A stretch of DNA of 64,000 bases from Planctomycetota bacterium. GTDB taxonomy: Bacteria; Planctomycetota; Phycisphaerae; Phycisphaerales; SM1A02. Numbering within the stretch: position 1 is the first letter of the stretch; every line of letters starts with the position of its first letter. The stretch spans positions 62,001 through 126,000 of the forward strand of contig JACZRS010000005.1 of the NCBI GenBank assembly GCA_022574595.1, in the 5' to 3' direction. Shown here in pieces: positions 1-9,778 of the stretch. The notes beneath the pieces are model-generated. The model worked only from the letters and a program-made list of their open reading frames with translations, was not told the origin of the DNA and searched no databases. Position numbers and translations under genes: made by a program.

Positions 1-1
1 A

Positions 2-91
2 TATAAACCGGTATTCTGGTTGGAATCAATAGCGTTTATAGCCTTTGGTATTTCCTGGCTGACCAAGGGCGAGGCAATATTGGGGGATTAG
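2..91 (+). CDS. C-terminal end of a membrane protein, cut by window edge
   Basis: Reading from base 2, an open frame of 29 codons ends at a TAG at 89-91. The visible peptide is hydrophobic and aromatic (FWLESIAFIAFGISWL, then TKGEAILGD), which fits a last transmembrane helix followed by a short cytoplasmic tail. The start lies outside the window, so the family cannot be assigned. A short frame at an edge could be open by chance, but its composition is strongly helix-like. Confidence 0.6.
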   Translation, partial: YKPVFWLESIAFIAFGISWLTKGEAILGD

Positions 92-384
92 TCTTGAGGC
101 ATGGAGATTTAAAAGTTAAAACGTCGGAATTGGGAATGAAGAAGGAATCAGGTGTCAGGAGTCGCGGGAAGAGAATAGGTTGCAGGTATCAGGAGTCAGC
201 TAGAAAAAAGATAAGAAGAAACCCACCCCCTGGCCCCCTCCCTTAAAGCGGAGGGGGATAAAAAGAGAAGACCGCGACCGGTGGTCGTGGTTTTATAGTG
301 TAGGAAACCCAACGGATTGCTGATACTAAGAACCCAACGGATTGCTATCCGTTGGCGTCTGGGGGTTTTGACGTCTGGGGGTTT
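92..384. other. Intergenic region made of dispersed repeats
   Basis: No gene is seen here. The stretch holds two kinds of dispersed repeat. At 130-215 'caggagtc' motifs recur, as they do at 11040-11100. At 224-266 a hairpin-forming block (CCCCCTCCC, then GGAGGGGG, then GATAAAAAGAG) closely matches 11207-11254. At 313-385 lies a unit containing the palindrome at 334-355, matched by 1454-1500. Confidence 0.7.
334..355 (-). terminator. Dispersed hairpin, family 1, copy 1
   Basis: A perfect 9-bp stem, CCAACGGAT / ATCCGTTGG, closes a TGCT loop just beyond the stop of the minus-strand gene at 385-1209. A partial copy of its left arm lies at 309-320. Related hairpins with compensating base changes are at 1476-1497 and 18475-18496. 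The position suggests a role at transcript ends, but on the minus strand the T-run is poor. Confidence 0.5.
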
Positions 385-1209
385 TTATTTACACGGCCCC
401 CAGTTGGCGAAGAGGATTAATAGGTCGTTGGTGCCTACTGCTCCGCTTTCGTCGAAGTCGGCTGGGCCTGCTGTACCCCATTGAGCAAAGAGTTCTAATA
501 GATCACCTGTACCGACGGCGCCGCTTCCATCGAGGTCCCAGGGGCAGGGATTTGCTTCGACGAGCGTACCACTGTTGTTGGCATTGTTGGTCCAGGTTGA
601 TGCGCCTTTGGTGAGCAAGTAGTCAGCCTGGTTGTTGGTGCTCAGAGCGGTCGCTGTGCCCGGAAACAGCAGCGCTTGCAAGCTGGCGGATGGGTGTGGT
701 CCCTGGTAGTTAGGGCTGAACTCTCCATCGGCATCGTTGTCAAGTGTCCCGGTTGTATCGCCGGTGTAGGCATTCCCGCCCCAAGAGAGCCGCCAATACA
801 CGATGCCTCCGAAATCCTCGAACGTCAACGAGCCTGCGGCAAGATAACTTGGGGGAATCAGATTCGTCAAGGTGAAGTCCGGCGTGATGGGGTTATCGAG
901 CAGGCTCGTAAAGCTGGGGCTGGTGATGAGTATTCGGTCGCCGGTCATGCAGCCGGGAACGTCGCCGGGGAATTGGATCAAAAGAATGGGGTTATTGCCG
1001 GCAGCATCGCGAACCAAGAGCCTCGAGCTGGTGATGAAACACTCAAAGGCGCCTCGCATTCGTAGCTGAATCGCCTGGGCAGAAGTGTCGCCGTTGACGC
1101 CTCCGATAACTTGCTCGATCTGCATGAGGTGGAAAAAGTTATTAGCAGGTGTCGCCGGCCATGCGATTAAACCACAGGCCACGAGAATTAAGATGTACTT
1201 TCGAATCAT
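385..1209 (-). CDS. Secreted protein with C-terminal dockerin-like repeat module
   Basis: 274 residues. Residues 1-22 form a signal peptide (MIRKYILILVACGLIAWPATPA). The middle, about residues 23-215, has no domain I recognise; it is rich in Thr, Asn and Leu and resembles secreted planctomycete proteins of unknown role. The C-terminus carries two Ca-binding-like loops (DLDGSGAVGTGDLLELFAQWG and DFDESGAVGTNDLLILFANWG) and ends in GPCK, as in dockerin type I modules. The start is supported by GGAGG nine bases upstream of ATG. The same C-terminal module occurs in the genes at 18526-19624 and 19962-20858. Function unknown; likely exported, perhaps surface-attached through the module. Confidence 0.8.
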   Translation of the reverse strand: MIRKYILILVACGLIAWPATPANNFFHLMQIEQVIGGVNGDTSAQAIQLRMRGAFECFITSSRLLVRDAAGNNPILLIQFPGDVPGCMTGDRILITSPSFTSLLDNPITPDFTLTNLIPPSYLAAGSLTFEDFGGIVYWRLSWGGNAYTGDTTGTLDNDADGEFSPNYQGPHPSASLQALLFPGTATALSTNNQADYLLTKGASTWTNNANNSGTLVEANPCPWDLDGSGAVGTGDLLELFAQWGTAGPADFDESGAVGTNDLLILFANWGPCK

Positions 1210-1508
1210 CGTTCAATACCTCCAAGCCGTTTTCGATGCACTGCCCATCAGTTGTTTTAGACCAAGGGGGCGTGTGACAGTGCATTACCGAATGGCTCAA
1301 GTCAACAGACTACCATGTCATAGCTATATTGGCCAGAGTTTTTTGTGAGATAAATCGGCGTTTAACACTAGATATACGCGCCCCTTCGCTCCCGTAAAGG
1401 TAGAGGGGGTAAGAACACGTGCGGCGGTCAAGGCTTTATATTGGAAGAAACCCATGGATTGGTGATGTAAAGAACCCAATGGATTGCTATCCATTGGCGT
1501 CTGGGTTG
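1210..1508. other. Intergenic region with a repeat unit
   Basis: No gene is supported. The leader of the 385-1209 gene occupies the left part. From about 1375 to 1500 lies a second copy of the repeat unit seen at about 235-385: a G-rich run, 'cggcggtcaaggctttata', a half-copy of the hairpin arm and the full hairpin at 1476-1497. Confidence 0.6.
1476..1497 (-). terminator. Dispersed hairpin, family 1, copy 2
   Basis: CCAATGGAT / ATCCATTGG with TGCT loop, directly downstream of the minus-strand dehydrogenase stop at 1509. Relative to copy 1 (334-355) one C-G pair has become T-A, so the stem is kept while the sequence changes. Confidence 0.5.
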
Positions 1509-2534
1509 TTATTTCAATCGCGTGATTACTGCTTGAGCGAACTCTTTGGTGCCCAGGTTTCCGCCTAGATCCTGGGTTTTTTCACCTGCTAGTAGACATG
1601 CGTTGTAGGCGTCGCGTATTCGATATGCTGATGCTTTTGCATCTTGGTCATCACGACTTTCCGCGATGTAATTCAGCATCATTACGCCGCTCATTATTAG
1701 GGCTAAGGGGTTTGCTATGTTTTTTCCTGCGATATCTGGGGCTGAGCCGTGTACTGCTTCGAAGACTGCTATTGTTTCGCCGAAGTTTGCTCCGGGTGTT
1801 ACGCCCAACCCCCCTACTAGGCCTGCGCAGAGATCTGACATTACATCGCCGTATAGGTTTTCACATAAAATAATATCAAACTGGCTAGGGTCTTGGACCA
1901 TTCTCATGCAGCCGGCATCAATGATTTGTTCGCCATAATCAAAGTTCGGATAATCTTCTTCATGCACTTTGCGGGCACAGCGGATAAACATTCCATCACT
2001 AAGCTTCATAATATTGGCTTTGTGGAATGTTGTGATCTTCTTTCTACCTCTAGTAACTGCGTAATTAAACGCAAAGCGCGCGATGCGTTCGCAGGCTTCG
2101 GCTGTTGCTACTTTAAGCGAGGTGACAACCCCTTTAGTGATGACATTCTCGATTCCCGAATAAAGGCCTTCGGTATTTTCACGAATTATCACTACATCAA
2201 CGTCTTCATAACGGGTAGGTACGCCATCTAGAGAACGGATGGGGCGAACGGCGCCATAGAGATTCAGTCGCTTGCGCAGTTCAACATTTATGGATGAGAA
2301 TCCGCCTCCGATTGGAGTTGTGCATGGGCCTTTTAGTGCTATGCCATGTTCGATTATAGAATCGACGGTTGAATCAGGCAGAGTTGAATCTCCATCATCT
2401 TTCAATGCTGCGACACCCGCTTGACGCTCGATCCATTTGATAGGGGCATCGGCTGCTGCGAGGACCTTGGTGACTGCTTGTGCGACCTCCGGGCCAATGC
2501 CATCGCCGGGGATAAGAACTGCGCTATGGGGCAT
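1509..2534 (-). CDS. NAD-dependent isocitrate / isopropylmalate dehydrogenase family enzyme
   Basis: About 341 residues of the beta-decarboxylating dehydrogenase family, which oxidises isocitrate or 3-isopropylmalate to a 2-oxoacid with NAD. The N-terminus has the family signature LIPGDGIGPEV. The substrate region shows RENTEGLYSGIE, the pattern of isocitrate rather than isopropylmalate enzymes, followed by the metal-site segment CENLYGDVMSDLCAGLVGG and the cofactor segment AVHGSAPDIAGKNIANP. I chose the second Met at 2534 because AGAGG lies about ten bases upstream, whereas the Met at 2552 has no good ribosome site. It stands alone, with a hairpin after the stop. Isocitrate dehydrogenase of the short bacterial NAD type is the best call. 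Confidence 0.88.
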   Translation of the reverse strand: MPHSAVLIPGDGIGPEVAQAVTKVLAAADAPIKWIERQAGVAALKDDGDSTLPDSTVDSIIEHGIALKGPCTTPIGGGFSSINVELRKRLNLYGAVRPIRSLDGVPTRYEDVDVVIIRENTEGLYSGIENVITKGVVTSLKVATAEACERIARFAFNYAVTRGRKKITTFHKANIMKLSDGMFIRCARKVHEEDYPNFDYGEQIIDAGCMRMVQDPSQFDIILCENLYGDVMSDLCAGLVGGLGVTPGANFGETIAVFEAVHGSAPDIAGKNIANPLALIMSGVMMLNYIAESRDDQDAKASAYRIRDAYNACLLAGEKTQDLGGNLGTKEFAQAVITRLK

Positions 2535-2694
2535 TTGCTGAAAACCTCTCATTGGGAGTTATATTGGGGTGCAACAATAGCTGTCTGATCGCGATACTCC
2601 AGCCCTGGCAATGAGGTTTTGTGTGATATGAGTACATAGGAAGGGCTTTTTCGTTTTAGTTGACGATTGGTCCGATCGGCCGAAGGATTGTCCC

Positions 2695-3906
2695 ATGTCT
2701 AGCTCCGGGCCGTTACTACTTGATGCTGTGATTTTTGGTGGAGGTGGTGCGGGATTATGGCTCTTGGATGAGTTAATAGCTGGGGGCTATTCGGCTTTGC
2801 TGGTTGAGACGGCTGAGCTTGGAAAAGGTCAAACTATTGCATCGCAAGGCATAATTCACGGTGGGCTTAAATATACGCTTAGTGGTTTTCTTACGCCTTC
2901 GGCGACAGCAATCAGCGAAATGCCTGGGCGTTGGCGGGCTAGTCTTGCAGGTGAGCGGACACCAAATCTTACAAAAACTCGATTACGTTCTGAGTTCTGT
3001 TACCTTTGGCAGACATCTTCTTTGATGTCGAAGTTGGGTATGGTGGGTGCGCGCGCGGGTTTGAGAGTTACGCCGAAAAAACTTGAGATGCACGAGCGGC
3101 CAGAGATTTTGCGCGATTGTCCTGGTGTTGTTGCACGACTTGATGAACAGGTGATTGATACAACAAGTTTTATTACAGACCTGGCAACACAACATAGGTC
3201 GCATATTTTAAAAGTTGGCCAAGCTGATGGTTATGAATTTCAGCTAAGCGAAGCAGGCAGTATCACACATATCAAACTAATAAATAGTGATACGCAAGAA
3301 GAGCTAGAAATTCAGCCTAAGTATGTGATACTTACTGCTGGCTCAGGAAATGCGGAGTTACGGAAACTTGCGGGTTTACAAAGCGAGTTAATGCAGCTTA
3401 GGCCGCTGCACATGGTGATGCTTTGTGGTGATATGCCGCAGCTAAATGGGCACTGTGTAGATGGTACTGCGACGCGCGTGACTATCACTTCGGCTGAGGA
3501 TTCAAATAGTAATACCATTTGGCAGATCGGCGGGCAACTTGCAGAAGATGGAGTGGCGCTTGATGAACAATCCCTAATCAAACATGCTAAAGTGGAATTG
3601 CTGTCTGTTCTGCCAAATCTTGATCTTGCGAATACCAAGTGGGCGAGTTACCGATGTCAGCGTGCCGAAGCAACAGCGGCAGGCAAACGGCCAGAAGATG
3701 TTTGCATAGTTAAAGAGGGTAATGTGATAACTGCCTGGCCTACTAAACTTGCATTAGCACCTAGAATGGCTGAACAAATCGTAGCTATGCTCGACGAACC
3801 AACTCAAGAAATTTGCGATTGTCTTTCTCAAGTAAAGGATTGGCCGAGACCTGTAACCGCCCTGCCACCATGGGAGACTGCCACTCAATGGTATACCGAA
3901 GTTTAG
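2695..3906 (+). CDS. FAD-dependent oxidoreductase (DAO / GlpA-like)
   Basis: 403 residues. The N-terminus has a Rossmann FAD site (VIFGGGGAGLWLLDEL, residues about 11-27, acidic residue after strand 2) and SQGIIHGGLKYTLSG, a pattern shared with glycerol-3-phosphate dehydrogenase and related DAO enzymes. A second cofactor segment, YVILTAGSGNAELR, is in the middle. The electron donor is unknown. AAGGA sits seven bases before ATG. The next gene, an aldo/keto reductase, starts inside its 3' end, so the two are probably translated together and may act in one redox step. Confidence 0.82.
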   Translation: MSSSGPLLLDAVIFGGGGAGLWLLDELIAGGYSALLVETAELGKGQTIASQGIIHGGLKYTLSGFLTPSATAISEMPGRWRASLAGERTPNLTKTRLRSEFCYLWQTSSLMSKLGMVGARAGLRVTPKKLEMHERPEILRDCPGVVARLDEQVIDTTSFITDLATQHRSHILKVGQADGYEFQLSEAGSITHIKLINSDTQEELEIQPKYVILTAGSGNAELRKLAGLQSELMQLRPLHMVMLCGDMPQLNGHCVDGTATRVTITSAEDSNSNTIWQIGGQLAEDGVALDEQSLIKHAKVELLSVLPNLDLANTKWASYRCQRAEATAAGKRPEDVCIVKEGNVITAWPTKLALAPRMAEQIVAMLDEPTQEICDCLSQVKDWPRPVTALPPWETATQWYTEV

Positions 3907-4646
3907 GACATACTGGGTTAAGCGTTAGTCCTATTGGTTTCGGTGCGTTTAAGATAGGCCGAAATGTGGGGACAAAGTATGAGCAGAATTATGATCTGCC
4001 AAGTGATAAAGAAGTTGAACGTTTATTAAACGGTTTACTAGACTTAGGTATTAACTACATAGACACCGCACCCGCGTATGGAACTAGTGAAGTGCGAATT
4101 GGCAAAGCAATCACACATCGACGTGATGATTATGTTTTATCAACAAAGGTTGGCGAAACGTTTGTTGATGGAAAATCAACTTATGATTTTTCTGTCCAAG
4201 CGATTCGAGATAGTGTTCATCGAAGTCTTAAGAATCTACAAACGGACGTGCTTGATGTTGTATTAATTCATAGTAATGGCGAAGATTTAGAAATCCTAAA
4301 CCAAACGGACGCAGTTGCTACGCTTGTTGATCTTCGCAACGATGGGTTAATTAGAGCAATAGGCTTTTCTGGCAAGACCGTAGAGGGCGCACAGGCATCA
4401 TTGGTATGGGTTGATGTCCTCATGGTTCAGTACAACCAGCAAGACCAAACGCATAAACAGCTAATCGCAGATGCTGCTGGCAAAGGAATTGGCGTTGTTA
4501 TTAAAAAAGGCCTGGCATCGGGTGTGATCGAGCCAGCACAAGCGATACCATTCGCACTAAAAACGCAGGGTGTAAATAGCATGGTTGTTGGATCTTTGAA
4601 TCTAAAGCACTTACAGGCAAATTTACAGCTGGCAAATTATCTATAG
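3888..4646 (+). CDS. Aldo/keto reductase family protein
   Basis: About 252 residues from the preferred ATG at 3888, which has GGGAG upstream and starts the family N-terminus MVYRSLGHTGLSVSPIGFG. It shows the (beta/alpha)8 barrel signature: DTAPAYGTSEVRIGKA (Asp and the catalytic Tyr), STKVGE with the catalytic Lys, and LIHSN in place of the usual His. The C-terminus is short compared with classic members. It overlaps the end of the FAD oxidoreductase by 19 bases and is likely cotranscribed. It converges with the LysM gene with a 9-base gap. Substrate cannot be told from sequence. Confidence 0.85.
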   Translation: MVYRSLGHTGLSVSPIGFGAFKIGRNVGTKYEQNYDLPSDKEVERLLNGLLDLGINYIDTAPAYGTSEVRIGKAITHRRDDYVLSTKVGETFVDGKSTYDFSVQAIRDSVHRSLKNLQTDVLDVVLIHSNGEDLEILNQTDAVATLVDLRNDGLIRAIGFSGKTVEGAQASLVWVDVLMVQYNQQDQTHKQLIADAAGKGIGVVIKKGLASGVIEPAQAIPFALKTQGVNSMVVGSLNLKHLQANLQLANYL

Positions 4647-4655
4647 CATTAAAGA

Positions 4656-5513
4656 TCAACTGGACTTTGGCGGAATTCTTAGCCTTGCCCCAAGCTCAAG
4701 TGCGCCTGGATCATTGCCTATTACATCTCGATTGGCTTCGTAAATGATTCGCCATTTTGTTTCATCGCCATAATATTTGCCGGCTATGCTAGATAGAGAA
4801 TCGCCATGCTTGACTCTGTAGGTATTTGGGGTATCGCGCACAATTCTCGCAGGTTTAGGTCGCGGACCTGCACCTTTAGGTGGTAGTTGTAATATCTGCC
4901 CAAGCTTTAGGCGATCCGGATCAACATAGGGATTAGCCTGGGCAATCAAGTTCCATTTGCTTCCCTCGCCGAACCACGCTTTAGCGATCGTCCACATCGA
5001 GTCGTCTTTCTTAACGGAATAGGGAGTTGTCCTAGGCTTACCGAATGAAGTGGATCGAGGTTTTTCAGCAACCTTTCTCCTAAGAGGATCAACAGCTTTC
5101 GGTTCAGCTTTAACGGGAGCCGAATTCTGTCCCGAATCTTTTGCAAGATTATCCTGAACTTTAGATCCCCCTGACCCCTTGTTCCTGCGCATACGATTTA
5201 CGCTAAGCGGAGTTATATTCGCTTCCTCAAGAGATTGGCTTGAACCCAGAGTTCGCTGCACAGATTCACTAAGAATCCCACGCCGCTGACTTGTAGAACC
5301 GCGCAGGGATGGCCTGTTTGTCTGGCGAGTTTTAGTAGGTAGCTGGGCGGTAGCTTTATCTATAGCTGCAACTTGTTTGAGATTTTCTGATGCCTGGTTC
5401 TTGGATGCCGATTCAAGATCATTCTTAACAGGTGAGCCTACGCCGTAATAAAAAGCCAACACAGCGGCAAACAACACACCAACAACGAGTGAAACTTTTG
5501 TACCAACTGACAT
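4656..5513 (-). CDS. Membrane-anchored protein with two LysM domains
   Basis: 285 residues. An N-terminal membrane helix (about residues 7-26, VSLVVGVLFAAVLAFYYGVG) is followed by a long basic, Ser/Lys-rich linker. Two LysM domains lie at about 166-214 (YSVKKDDSMWTIAKAWFGEG) and 232-282 (YRVKHGDSLSSIAGKYYGDE), each ending in LQLPP or LRIPP. LysM binds N-acetylglucosamine polymers such as peptidoglycan. The product is therefore probably held at the inner membrane and reaches toward the cell wall. It follows secDF on the same strand by 78 bases. No catalytic domain is present. Confidence 0.85.
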   Translation of the reverse strand: MSVGTKVSLVVGVLFAAVLAFYYGVGSPVKNDLESASKNQASENLKQVAAIDKATAQLPTKTRQTNRPSLRGSTSQRRGILSESVQRTLGSSQSLEEANITPLSVNRMRRNKGSGGSKVQDNLAKDSGQNSAPVKAEPKAVDPLRRKVAEKPRSTSFGKPRTTPYSVKKDDSMWTIAKAWFGEGSKWNLIAQANPYVDPDRLKLGQILQLPPKGAGPRPKPARIVRDTPNTYRVKHGDSLSSIAGKYYGDETKWRIIYEANRDVIGNDPGALELGARLRIPPKSS

Positions 5514-5591
5514 CTCGAGGCCTCCATGACTCGAATATTTGCGCGAGCTACTGATCCAAGCAGCACCATCCTTGACCGCGCGTCCAAAAAG

Positions 5592-8500
5592 CTAGCTCAC
5601 CACACTTTGACTTTCTTCGGATGACAAGGAGTCACTATCATCTGATTTAAATACCAAAGGTGCAGCTATTGCAACAGAACTGTAAGTACCAACAAACAGT
5701 CCTACAAGTAGACAGAATGTAAACGGTCGAATTCCGCTTCCTCCGGCTCCGTACATAATCCCCACCGCAAGCAGGGTGGTAACTGATGTAAGCACAGTTC
5801 TACTAATGGTTTGATTGATAGATTTGTTCACGATAGCTGCTGTTGGTATCGGCAACTTGCCTCGGTTTTCACGAATACGGTCCAGGATCACGATGGTGTC
5901 ATTGAGCGAGTACCCAATGATAGTAAGCAATGCTGCTACGACCCCGAGGTCTATTCGGAATTCTTCAATAAGTAGCATTGAACCTAAAGCCGTGCCGCCA
6001 ATCCAAGCCGTGGCTGCCAGCAGCCCTAAAGCTAGGGATACATCGTGGACTAATGCTACTAAAGCCGCCAGCGAATATCGTAGCGAGCCAAACCGAAACC
6101 AAATGTAAACAAGGATGCCTAATAGGCTTAGCCCCACCGCAACAATTGCTTTGTCCTTTAGAGACTCAGCTATTGCTGGTGAAAAGGTTGTGGTTTGCTC
6201 AAGGCTGGTCTGCCTCTGCAATGCCTGAGAGATTATTTCCCACTCAGTTTTGGCTAATTCACGATTCCAAATATCGAAATCTACTCTGTCATATCTTAGT
6301 GAAGCGCTATACACCAGGACAGCAACAGATGAATAACCCTCGCTGGGATCATCTGGATTTACCAAATCAAGGCCGAAGGTCTTTGACTTACGACCCAGGA
6401 GCCGAGCAAAATCCTCTTGCTGACGCATCCTATCAATGCGCTTGTCAATTTCTTCAGGGGAAACTGCTGGTTCGATATTATCTATTACTACTGCAACGCC
6501 GCCAATAAAATCAGTAACACGAGCTGAAAAGCGTGGCATTCCAATGTTGTCACCCAATGCTGAATGCTCGACTGGGTGTGTATAAGGCCTGTGGTCCGTA
6601 GATCCAGCTCCGTCAAAGTCTAGTGGAGGTGTTACATCCAGTTCGCTGCCAAATTCAGTAACGACTGCTGCGATAATTACATCACTGATAGTTTTTTCTT
6701 CGGGCAAGCCTTTAGCGTTAGGCACCTTAACTTGAAAACCCGAGGCGTACACCACGCCATCACGATTTTCCGTTTCGCCTACGGTAAGGACGCTAGCGAT
6801 GGCAAACTCACGAATGATCATGTCAACTGTTTGCTCGTTTAGGTCTGAACCACTTGCTGCTAAAGCATTGCGGAAACGTGAATTCGCCTGCGGATCAAAT
6901 TCAGCTGAGTTCTTGTTATATTTCTCCGCCAGGTGATGTATGCGCTGCTCTACTCCTTCAATACCTGTATGGGGGAGCATTAATCGTGTTACATCGCTTG
7001 CGCCTTCTATCTTATCAGGCTGTCCATCACCATCAGCATCAATTGGTACAGTAAGCATTGTTGCCGCAACACCACCACGGAACTCGGTGTCAAACATCTC
7101 AATACCGCGAATCGATACTAGTGATATTGATCCAATTACCGCAAGTATGCTGAATGTCCAGAACACTTTGCGCATTCCCATCCAACCGATGTTCGGTGCT
7201 AACATTCGGTGAATCGCGGGAAAAACTGTGGGCAACATGTTCAGCCGCTTGAATCCAAATATGTCGGTATAGAGTTCGTAAATAACTCTGGTTACAAATA
7301 GTGCGGTAATAAGAGTTGCAACAATTCCGATTCCCAAGGTCAGAGCAAACCCCTTTACCTCAGTGGTTGCGAAATAGTAAAGCACAACGCAGATAATCAG
7401 GTTGGTGACGTTGGCGTCGAGAATAGTGCTAAGAGCTTTTTGATAACCAAGTCGAATGGCAATACGAAGATCTACTTCGCCGGCAAATATCTCTTCTCGT
7501 ATTCGCTCATAGATAAGCACGTTAGCATCAACAGCCATACCAATGGTTAGAACAATTCCCGCGAGGCCCGGCAAAGTAAACGTGCCATCAATCAGCGACA
7601 TAGTTCCAAATATGATTAGGCCGTTGGTCATAAGAGCTATGCCTGCAACTACTCCCGCAAAGAAATAATAAAACAGCATGAACAACATGACGGCGATGAT
7701 GGCAATAATAAATGCTGATTTTCCGCGCTTAAGATTGTCTTCACCGATGGATGGCCCCATGGTATTTATAGCAATTGGGTCAGATCCCAAGGTGACTTCA
7801 AGAGAACCTGCTGCAAGCACGCGCGTCAGGTAATTCAGTTCTTGTTCCGAGAAGTTGCCAGAGATACTAACGGTGGTTCCAAGCGCTTCACGAATAATAG
7901 GAGCTGAATAAACTTGACCATCCAGCAAAATTGCCATGGGTTTGCCGACGTTGTTTGTTGTCAACTTTCGCATCAAGTTTCCGCCGACCGCATCTAACCT
8001 AAACGATACTGCTGGTCGACCGAAGCTATCTATGGCTGCGCCTGTATCAACAACGCTCCACTTTTGGGATTCGCTATGAACGATGCTTTGAGCATCTGTG
8101 TAGTAAACCAGAAGGAAGTATTCGCCACCATACTCTGCGCCTTGTAGGTTTTGATTTGAGAAATAGCCAATGGGATCAGCTTGCAATGCCGCCAATTCTC
8201 CAGGCTTTTTGTACCACTGCTTTAAATCGTTAATTGGATACCACTTGGCGACAAGAGAATCAGTATTCTCCGGCCCTCGTTCTGCCAATAGATCGCGCAT
8301 TATGTCTGGATTCACATCAGATGGCCTAGGCCGCGCTTGCACAGCGATATGAAACTCCAGCACACCCGCTCCGCGCAACAGTCGCATTAGATCTTCAGCG
8401 TCATCGAAACCTTTGCGCTTACTCGCGAACTCATCGTAAGCTGTAACGACATTGTTCAGCAGTGGTACAAGATGTGGGAATTCGCCTCGGATATTCAGCA

Positions 8501-9233
8501 ATTCAATATCACGTGGACTATCTATCCACATCAATTCTCCGGTATCAGGATCTTCTAGTTGATCGCCCTCAATATCTACCGCTCTTTGATTGTCCTTAGA
8601 CAATCTTAGCGCTCGGGCGATGCGCGATTCTTCTAGATTAAGCTGCAACGCATCTGCAAAAAGTTTGTCATATTCAGCACCGGTATCTGCAACTGCTTGT
8701 TGCAACGGGAACAAAGCTTCTTCCGAAACACCGGAAGTCTCAGCTTTTGTCAGTGCATCTCTTGCATTTACTTCTAAATTGTAAGCATCTTGTAAATTCT
8801 GGATTATGCCAAGTTTTTCGTTTTCACCACCGAATTGCTTAACTGCCAAATTTGCTATTAAGGCGTTTACCAGATCGCTTCTGCGAATCTGCGCCTTTTC
8901 TAAAAGAGTGTTAAGGGCTTTGCGGTACTCAGCCTTTAATTCCCGTATTTTTTGGTTAGGAAGAGGCATGACTACCTCAATGCGATCTTGTCCCAAAGGC
9001 TGCATCGAGATATCCATAATACCATCTGGGTTAATACGATCTTGCAATACCGTGATAACCTGCATGAGCATTCGCTGTGGATCAGCAACATTTTCCGGGA
9101 TGTGAACTGGATAAATCAGACTCACACCACCTCGAAGATCCTTGCCCAGGCGTATTTCCTTGAGCATGATCGACCAAGTGCACATAGCCAGCACAAATAG
9201 GATGAGAGCGATTTTCCAACCGACTTTCCGCAT
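5592..9233 (-). CDS. secDF: Protein translocase SecD-SecF fusion
   Basis: 1213 residues. SecDF uses the proton gradient to help SecYEG export proteins. The N-terminal half has the SecD start (KEIRLGKDLRGGVSLIYPV), the SecD periplasmic P1 region enlarged by about 200 helical residues, and six membrane helices with GMAVDANVLIYERIREE. The SecF half starts near residue 680 and carries DTEFRGGVAATM, a periplasmic region and GYSLNDTIVILDRIRENR. A fused SecDF of this size with an insertion in SecD is known in planctomycetes. yajC lies 37 bases upstream and tgt beyond it, the usual tgt-yajC-secD order. Confidence 0.95.
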   Translation of the reverse strand: MRKVGWKIALILFVLAMCTWSIMLKEIRLGKDLRGGVSLIYPVHIPENVADPQRMLMQVITVLQDRINPDGIMDISMQPLGQDRIEVVMPLPNQKIRELKAEYRKALNTLLEKAQIRRSDLVNALIANLAVKQFGGENEKLGIIQNLQDAYNLEVNARDALTKAETSGVSEEALFPLQQAVADTGAEYDKLFADALQLNLEESRIARALRLSKDNQRAVDIEGDQLEDPDTGELMWIDSPRDIELLNIRGEFPHLVPLLNNVVTAYDEFASKRKGFDDAEDLMRLLRGAGVLEFHIAVQARPRPSDVNPDIMRDLLAERGPENTDSLVAKWYPINDLKQWYKKPGELAALQADPIGYFSNQNLQGAEYGGEYFLLVYYTDAQSIVHSESQKWSVVDTGAAIDSFGRPAVSFRLDAVGGNLMRKLTTNNVGKPMAILLDGQVYSAPIIREALGTTVSISGNFSEQELNYLTRVLAAGSLEVTLGSDPIAINTMGPSIGEDNLKRGKSAFIIAIIAVMLFMLFYYFFAGVVAGIALMTNGLIIFGTMSLIDGTFTLPGLAGIVLTIGMAVDANVLIYERIREEIFAGEVDLRIAIRLGYQKALSTILDANVTNLIICVVLYYFATTEVKGFALTLGIGIVATLITALFVTRVIYELYTDIFGFKRLNMLPTVFPAIHRMLAPNIGWMGMRKVFWTFSILAVIGSISLVSIRGIEMFDTEFRGGVAATMLTVPIDADGDGQPDKIEGASDVTRLMLPHTGIEGVEQRIHHLAEKYNKNSAEFDPQANSRFRNALAASGSDLNEQTVDMIIREFAIASVLTVGETENRDGVVYASGFQVKVPNAKGLPEEKTISDVIIAAVVTEFGSELDVTPPLDFDGAGSTDHRPYTHPVEHSALGDNIGMPRFSARVTDFIGGVAVVIDNIEPAVSPEEIDKRIDRMRQQEDFARLLGRKSKTFGLDLVNPDDPSEGYSSVAVLVYSASLRYDRVDFDIWNRELAKTEWEIISQALQRQTSLEQTTTFSPAIAESLKDKAIVAVGLSLLGILVYIWFRFGSLRYSLAALVALVHDVSLALGLLAATAWIGGTALGSMLLIEEFRIDLGVVAALLTIIGYSLNDTIVILDRIRENRGKLPIPTAAIVNKSINQTISRTVLTSVTTLLAVGIMYGAGGSGIRPFTFCLLVGLFVGTYSSVAIAAPLVFKSDDSDSLSSEESQSVVS

Positions 9234-9270
9234 GGGTTTGCGTTCCGATTCTCTTAAAAGTTACCAGCGT

Positions 9271-9753
9271 CTATTTCTGAGGCGTTAATTCCTGAGATGG
9301 AGCCTTACCCACGGTTTCGCTGCTGGTAATAACTTGTTGAATTGCCGATCGTGCGAAGGTAATTCTTGTGTTCGCAGCTTCATCGACCTTTAATATAATA
9401 GTGTCGGATTTTATTTCGACGACCGAACCAATAACTCCCCCAACTGTCTGCACTTTGTCATGTTTAGAAATTGAACTGATTAAAGCCGCACGCTTCTTGC
9501 GTTCGCGACGACTCCCCATCATTGAAAAAATGATCATGACCACGAACATGACGAGAATGATGGGCAGGAAACCATCAAATATAGATGGGTTTGTATTAGT
9601 ATTACCAGTGCTACCAGTGCCACTCGACGAAACTGTACCACCACCTGCCGATGATGATTCGCCAATTATTGGTGGCAGTGATTCCCCGCCACTTGCTGGT
9701 TGGGCAGTTTCCGATTGAGCTAAGACGAGATTGTGTAATTCAATATCAAACAT
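9271..9753 (-). CDS. yajC: Preprotein translocase subunit YajC
   Basis: 160 residues. After a Ser/Gly-rich N-terminal extension it has the single membrane helix (FLPIILVMFVVMIIFSMMG) followed at once by RRERKKRAALISSISKHDKV and the beta-rich cytoplasmic domain with QTVGGVIGSVVEIKSDTI, all typical of YajC. YajC associates with SecDF in the membrane. The extension of about 60 residues before the helix is longer than in enterobacterial YajC and may lie in the periplasm. Sits between tgt and secDF. Confidence 0.93.
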   Translation of the reverse strand: MFDIELHNLVLAQSETAQPASGGESLPPIIGESSSAGGGTVSSSGTGSTGNTNTNPSIFDGFLPIILVMFVVMIIFSMMGSRRERKKRAALISSISKHDKVQTVGGVIGSVVEIKSDTIILKVDEAANTRITFARSAIQQVITSSETVGKAPSQELTPQK

Positions 9754-9778
9754 AATTTGGATCGCTAATAAAAAAACC

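Noticed and set aside
5978-6508. 176-codon plus-strand frame inside secDF
   Set aside because: Antisense to conserved SecF coding sequence; no ribosome site.
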